Assembly (NCBI GenBank): GCA_015956445.1
Contig: WIUZ02000010.1
Coordinates: 558,001 to 622,000, forward strand
Source: Thelephora terrestris
Lineage: Eukaryota > Basidiomycota > Agaricomycetes > Thelephorales > Thelephoraceae
DNA length: 64,000 nucleotides
Direction of reading: 5' to 3'
Below the pieces are notes generated by a model. It was not told the DNA's origin. It ran no database searches and saw only the letters and a list, made by a program, of their open reading frames with translations. A program made the position numbers and the translations under genes. Below are positions 58,624 through 64,000 of the stretch, piece after piece. The first letter of the stretch is position 1. Each line of letters starts with the position of its first letter.

Positions 58624-60958
58624 CGCCAATGATCCACTCACTTTATATCCCACTCGAGAGGAGCCAAGGTGACCATGCGAAGCCGGCCACAAAGGCCCAA
58701 AGGTATGTGTAGACCGTGGCATGACCCGAGTCGAAACTAAGTCGGCAACCCCGATCACCGTCTATTTTCAATATTTCAAGTTTCTGCTTTTGTTTTTTTT
58801 TTCCTTTCCCCTTTTACATGACGTCTTCTCCTCTCAGCACGCATGTTCTCGCTCAAAGCACAGTATATAAGGACAGCCTTAGATGGGATCCACCACTCGC
58901 TATTTCACTCGCACCGCTTCGTCAAATCGATCCACCAAGGATGCCCGTTCTTCGCAAAAGGCCAGTTGGGCCCACGGTGCGCCATTTTTCGACCACTCTT
59001 TAACCGTCTCGATGCTCACGATGATAAAACAGTCTAGGGGCACTATCGAAGCTTACCATTACCAGCAACTGCGCCATCGCAAGAAAATTGTTCGATTGAA
59101 CACCATCGTCCCTGCCGTCGAAACCCTATCCAACCCACGTTACGTCAACGTAGAGGAGCTTTTCGATACTCCTCGCCGTTCCGTCAAGATTCACGACTGC
59201 CGTGTCGTGGTCGGTGCAGACATGTACCTTGTCACTGGTTACTGGTACAGATACTGCGATATCAACCGATCCGTCAAGACTTCCACGGGGCTTACGTGGA
59301 GGGGCGAGCTCACCGTCATCAAAACTGGCCGTTTTATTCCGTACTTAAAGCGAGTCAGTCGCCCTTACCAAGCCGACATTGCGGCGGCGAAGTACGTGTC
59401 ATGCAGCCATCTTTCCGCTCCACTCTATGTTGACTCGACGTCTTCTCCAGGTTTATTCGCAAGCACAAGTTGTTTTCGGGCACCAGGAAACGCTTCCCGA
59501 CCATGATCACCTCTTAGATCATTGGGATTGGGTACGAGCGTTGGTGTTCTCTCGGAGGCTGCACCGGCTCTGCGACCTCCTCCACCTTCCGTCGGTTGAA
59601 CTAATTTTGATATGTCTTTGAGCATCTTTGTTGTCCTCGTTTCTTTCGTGATAGAGTTGAAATATATATGTTATTTAATGTACGGTCTTATCTAATCATG
59701 AATCGCGTCTGACGCGTCCCTCGATTTTCTTTCAACTCGTACGAAGCGCCCATATACTGCCCCGAACATTCTGTTGTGATCGGTGATCGATCACGAAAGC
59801 GGGGTCTTCGAAAGCGGGGGCTTTGTGGTGCCTCCGACCGGATTTGGACTCGCGTGTGCCTGGTGTTAGGCGTCTGATTTTTGTTGTGCCGGTTAGAAGC
59901 ACGCTAAGAGTGAAATGTTTCGACGTAGGTTTCTTTGTTTCTTTGAGGAATGAATGTGTTCGTGTTCTTGAGCCTCTCCTTGAGCCTCTCCGTTGGCTCG
60001 GAAATGAAATGTGGCGTGCGAGGCTCAGCTGGTCGGCCTGAAAAGACCTGGTCTCGGCCTGCGGATCCATCTTTTTGAAAGGACTTTGTTGCCACCGAGC
60101 CTTCCTCATGCGCCTGTCGTTCGCCTCAGCGATTCCTCACGTCAACTTCACCCGGAAAATTCAAGTTTCAGAAACAGGTGGTGTCCCAGCTCTTATCCGG
60201 CTGTATTACGATCCGATCCTTTCAGGAAGAAAAGGTCTTCGATCTTCTTCCATCGAAACGAGGCGAGGTTGCTTCCTCGGGAAGGTGCTGGGACGACGGA
60301 TCCATCGCTAATCGCAGATAGCCGTTGGCTCAGTGGAAATTCTCAAAGGTATAAAGGTTCGTTATAAAGGTTCGTTCGCCTCAGCTTCACTTCATCGTTT
60401 CGTGCATTGACCACTTACCGCTTCTTACTCTTTTCTCTTATCATCTGAAATGTCCGACGTCTCCTCTCCCGACCCGAATTCGAGGTCCGTGGCCGTATTC
60501 AATCCAATTGGTTCCGCCAATCGCTCTGGAGCGCATACGAGAGGAACACCAGCAGCCGATGCGGTCCGTGACTACCCTGACTCCTGCTAACGAGTCGCGT
60601 CTCATTATCCTCCCTAGCCCCATGATTCTACCGATCCCGACGATGACGGAGGGGACTCTGGTGAAGAAACTGTTGGAGATACCGAGGTTTCCGTTTTTTT
60701 CCCCCTTTTGATCGAAGGTCGCTGACTATTTCTAGGGTCTCGGGCATCGTGTCTGGCAGCACACGGGCTCCATCGCTGGCGAGCCTATCAGCGGTGCGGG
60801 GTCATTTAATGCGGCCGTCAACCAAGTCTCCCAGACCATCCTCGTGAACGTGAGTTTTGTCTCCGTCCTAATCATTACCATTCCACGCTAAACGGTATCA
60901 AATAGATCAGCCCATCCGACTCCAACTCGTCCGTGAGTGCAAGCTGTGCGAGTGCTCC
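57933..60958 (-). repeat. Right arm of 3,026-bp inverted repeat
   Basis: Reverse complement of 49047-52072. The first mismatches are at 57932 and 60959. The two arms are separated by 5,860 bp that holds unique genes. Confidence 0.92.
58883..59517 (+). CDS. Gene E-right: unknown basic protein
   Basis: Second copy of gene E: exons 58883-59391 and 59451-59517, 191 residues, identical to E-left including the intron. It lies wholly inside the repeat arm, so nothing distinguishes it from E-left. A TATATAAGG box precedes it and it diverges from F-right. Confidence 0.5.
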
Positions 60959-61269
60959 ATCGCGAGTCGTCCTGAATTTCATTCTTCCCAGCGCGTCGGG
61001 CCCGATTTTCCTCTCGGTTTTCTTCCGGTAAGCATTTCTTCACTCTGTTCCCACCCAATTGACCTCCATCTCAGCTCACTATTGCTCGTGAATGCGGTGC
61101 AACGTCCTTCACCCTGAGGGTCGTGGTCCGCAAGTCGCTTTTTCGTCGCCTCCTTTATCTTTTCCTTGCTGCCGTTATCGCAATCCTCTATGTAGTTCTT
61201 ACGTCCACTTGGCACGTCGCACACCCAGCCGGGATTAAATGCTATGCTACTTGTTCGCCGAGGTATTGA
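60450..61269 (+). CDS. Gene D-right: unknown single-pass membrane protein, different tail
   Basis: The first exons are identical to D-left (start 60450; GLGHRVWQHTGSIAGEPISG). After the repeat arm ends at 60958 the gene continues through a 49-nt-class intron (GTGAGTGC to ATTCTTCCCAG) into VGPDFPLGFLP, and then a last exon with a basic segment VVVRKSLFRRLLYLFLAAVI forming the start of a hydrophobic helix, then CYATCSPRY and the stop at 61267-61269. The tail differs fully from D-left in sequence but keeps the plan: one membrane helix, then a short Cys-containing end. Function unknown. Confidence 0.5.
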
Positions 61270-61513
61270 CTCGCGCAGCAATGAAACTTAATCACTGTCG
61301 CTTAGCTTTAATCCATTCTCCCAAAGTCCCTTTCCCAATTTTGTGCGCCTCGCGCTGTTTGTACGTGTAACGATATATAAAATGACATCCTGTTCTATGG
61401 TTTATCACCCTTTGAGGCTTGGAGCCCTTTGGATGCCACGAGGCGTGGGATGATTTAAGCCTGGCGATCGTCTCTTCATGCTGAGCCACCACCCGCCGTT
61501 CCTTCATCCTCCA

Positions 61514-63880
61514 TGGCCCGCGATGAGGGTCATCGGGTACGACGTAATCCCTATGAGACCAATCAGCCTCCTGCAGAGGTGCTGGAGCGTCTCGCCAAGA
61601 TCTGTATGTCTTGCCCCATGATGTTCTGCCTGTGTTGAGATTTTGCCCTCTCCAGACAAGCGACAAAGAGAAAGGTCGAGACGCACGACGCTGCCCAGCC
61701 GCGACATCACGCAAGCCGAGGCAGGACCGTCAGCAACTCCCTTTGTATCTGTTGAGGATGTTCACGCAGTGAGTGAGTCTGTCTGGGGTTTGGCGATGAA
61801 CTTATCTTTCGATAGCCCTCCGAGATTGTCCTTTGTGTAGTCGAAGGAGTCACGTGGGAGATGAACGTCCTAACTGGTCAGTCTTGGCCTGTCGTTTCTG
61901 ACACCGAAATGTCAGAGTGGGAAGCGGTGGAAGAGGTGGAACGTATGGGAGAGGATTTGAGCGCAGCGCGTGAATTAATCAGGGTCGAGGTCCGGTGCTT
62001 GTCTCTTTCATGCGACTCCGACTGATATTCGTGTCTAGGAATCTCAACGAATTAATGACCCCCCGAATGACTCTGGTCCTCAAGTTACCGGTGGGTCGTC
62101 ATCTACTGATCAGTCTCAGGTGCAAACATCGCATGATTTGTCGAGAGTCTCAGACCAAATGGTTTCTGCCCCGGAGGAGCGCAATCCAGAACCACAGGAA
62201 CCACAGGAACCACAGCAACCACAGCAACCACAGGAAACTCGGATGGTTCTGTTCAATTCTACTCGTCCGCATTCTCCGAGCGCTTCTTCCGCCTTTTCGA
62301 CAGCCACACAAAATTCATCTGGCCGGGGACCGGCGCTGGGCGAAGGGGGCGATCCACCATGTCCTCCTCGAACTGGCTCGATAACACCGACACCAGGGCA
62401 ACCCCACAATGCCTCAACCGCTCTAAACTCGGCTACTCCGTCATCAAACGGCCTTTTCGGTAGAAATGCTGGTCCATCGCAATACCCGAGACGCAACAGG
62501 ATCGACTCAGACCCGGATGAGGAGGATGCTCCAGATGGAGGTAATGGGGGGACTGGTCCATCGCGGCGCGGCAAGCAGCGAAGGCTTGAGCCTTACTCTG
62601 ATGAAGAGTTCGGTGCTGGTGAACGCGATCAAGGCGACGTACCTATGGAGGAGAGTCCGAGCTATGCCCAGCACCAGCGACAGCATGGAGAAGTGAGTTT
62701 CCTTTCTATTCCTATCACCCCCGACACTCATCACCCGAAGAGCCGACCCGCGACTGAGGACGACATTCTAAGGCTGTGCCAATCATTCCACAGTCTCACC
62801 CGTGACTTCATGGAAGAAGTTATGACGGAGTTACGGAAGGCAAACGTACGAGGAGGTGGAAGACCGGACTATGCTGCTGACGACGAGCTTGAAGGCGATG
62901 GTCCACGTCGACGGTTCAGGAAACCAAAGGCGAGGTGTGCGGGGATAAGACGTAGGCCTGCTGCACAAAATGCTCTCTCGGTAGGTTTCTTGACTTTCGC
63001 ATTGCTGGCATTTGCCTTACCCCCACAGCGCCGAATACGGAAACACATGAAGACGATGATTCACAAGGACGACTGGCTCAAAGACGTCATCGACGAGCAA
63101 GAGCTACACAACTGGAATCCGGAGATCCAAGAGTGCTGCACAGCAGAGGACTTCAAGCTTCACCTCAAGGGTACTCCGTGTAGCCCCTGGAATAGTTCTG
63201 CCACCCGAGTTTTCGCAGGCCACTTCCTCCAGAATCACTCAGAAATATACCCCGACGTGTGGGCTGTGAGACGCATGGTACTCAAGAAAACCCAGGCGTA
63301 TATCAAGTCCCTCATCAGGGCTTACCGCCAAAGTAATCGCGGCGGTGTCCTTCGGCTCGCTGATAAGCAAGCTAAGAACCGACGGGAGCGAAAGTCTACC
63401 GTGAGTCCTTCAAAATTCTTTGGCATCGTGATCCTGTGACTCAAACCCTTGCAGCTTTTCCATCGTCGTCGAGACATTACGTTCGAATATCCGCAGATGG
63501 AGCCACAGCGGCAGATGCTAGAAGATCTAGGTGTCGACGGTATGTCCAGTGACGAAGAAGAGGAGGTTGGGGATGGAATCCAATACCGGATCCTAGCACC
63601 CAAGTGGAGATCACCCATGCTCACGCCGTGGCTGCGCATATTCGACATCCTATACCAACACAATCGGCTTGAGAATAACTCAAACGATAAGCGCGGAGCC
63701 TTTCCGCGGAGGCGTGTAGCCCCTCCCGTTTGGACTTGGAGTACTTCGAAGAGATTCGTTTCTGGTCTCCCTATTAACGCATATCGGACCGAGTGGTTGG
63801 AAGAGCAGTTCGATGTCGCTAACGCTGTGCACCCCGCTCCGGCGGCTGTGTACCGACACGACCCCCAGTTGGCCCAGTGA
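61514..63880 (+). CDS. Large conserved-looking protein of unknown function
   Basis: Starts MARDEGHRVRRNPYETNQ at 61514. Introns lie after LAKI, after DVHA, after ELIRVE, after QRQHGE and before RRIRKHMKTMIHKDD and LFHRRRDITFEYPQM. The middle is low complexity (a Glu-Pro-Gln repeat at about 62190-62235, then Ser/Pro-rich). The structured C-terminal half holds WNPEIQECCTAEDFKLHLKG, YIKSLIRAYRQSNRGGVLRL, LGVDGMSSDEEEEVGDG, APKWRSPMLTPWLRIFDIL and SGLPINAYRTEWLEEQFDVA, ending HDPQLAQ. From memory, proteins with this GMSSDEEE...PWLRIFD plan are multi-copy in mushroom genomes; I know of no assigned function. Confidence 0.6.
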
Positions 63881-64000
63881 GTCTTTTCCCAGGCGCCTCT
63901 CTGTCCTCAATACTCACGAACTTCGAGAATGGCCCTACAGACACGCTCATAATTGTTTTATGTGTCTGGATTATCTTCTATTGTTGTCCGCGAGCATTCT
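63881..64000. other. Window end, no gene seen
   Basis: 3' flank of the preceding gene; nothing recognisable. Confidence 0.3.

Noticed and set aside
1-64000. CRISPR arrays, tRNA or rRNA genes
   Set aside because: No spaced direct repeats and no cloverleaf or rRNA core sequences noticed on reading; the genome type is eukaryotic.

Overview
The window looks like a fragment of an Agaricomycete (mushroom-forming basidiomycete) nuclear genome. Genes are cut by many 45-65 nt GT-AG introns. The recognisable families are ones common or expanded in that group: a NACHT-WD40 STAND receptor, JEN-type carboxylate transporters, an L-amino-acid-oxidase-like flavoenzyme, a JmjC protein with a Cys-rich tail, and a Tnp2 (CACTA/EnSpm-like) transposase. 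All assignments come from reading motifs and splice sites by eye; no search was run. I cannot name the species.

Layout. (1) 0.7-5.7 kb: two tandem JEN-like monocarboxylate transporter genes with identical exon lengths. (2) 6.5-8.6 kb: an L-amino-acid-oxidase-like gene, followed by a weak isoprenylcysteine-methyltransferase-like gene on the opposite strand. (3) 10.4-11.5 kb: a degenerate F-box/LRR-like gene, head to head with (4) 11.56-24.71 kb: one NACHT-WD40 receptor gene split by a series of mobile elements. These are a CACTG-ended DNA element (12188-16304) that itself hosts a 3.3-kb TG..CA element (12756-16056), two 2.28-kb TG..CA elements in opposite orientation (16660-18935 and 19352-21640), a pyrimidine-rich insertion (about 23450-24312), and a second 3.3-kb-type element from 24714 onward. 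That last copy is interrupted by at least four further insertions. Most insertions keep exact target-site duplications (TSDs), and the receptor reading frame continues across them.

(5) 31.1-38.2 kb: gene-poor, with a CACTG-type element end, a 24-base G run, three copies of a roughly 0.3-kb dispersed repeat, and a decayed protein-kinase N-lobe. (6) 38.2-45.6 kb: a Tnp2 transposase gene and a JmjC-domain gene, both on the minus strand. (7) 45.8-61.3 kb: two WD40 paralogues, and two copies of a three-gene cassette (called here D, E and F) inside a 3,026-bp inverted repeat whose arms appear identical (49047-52072 and 57933-60958). A coiled-coil RING-finger gene and one WD40 gene lie between the arms. 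Outside the arms the paralogues have clearly diverged, which points to gene conversion of an older duplication. (8) 61.5-63.9 kb: a large gene of unknown function on the plus strand.

Main themes: an innate-immunity-type receptor gene used repeatedly as an insertion target; TG..CA elements with 5-bp TSDs that carry spliced genes of unknown function but no visible reverse transcriptase, integrase or transposase; and an inverted-repeat locus where sequence identity stops abruptly inside genes.
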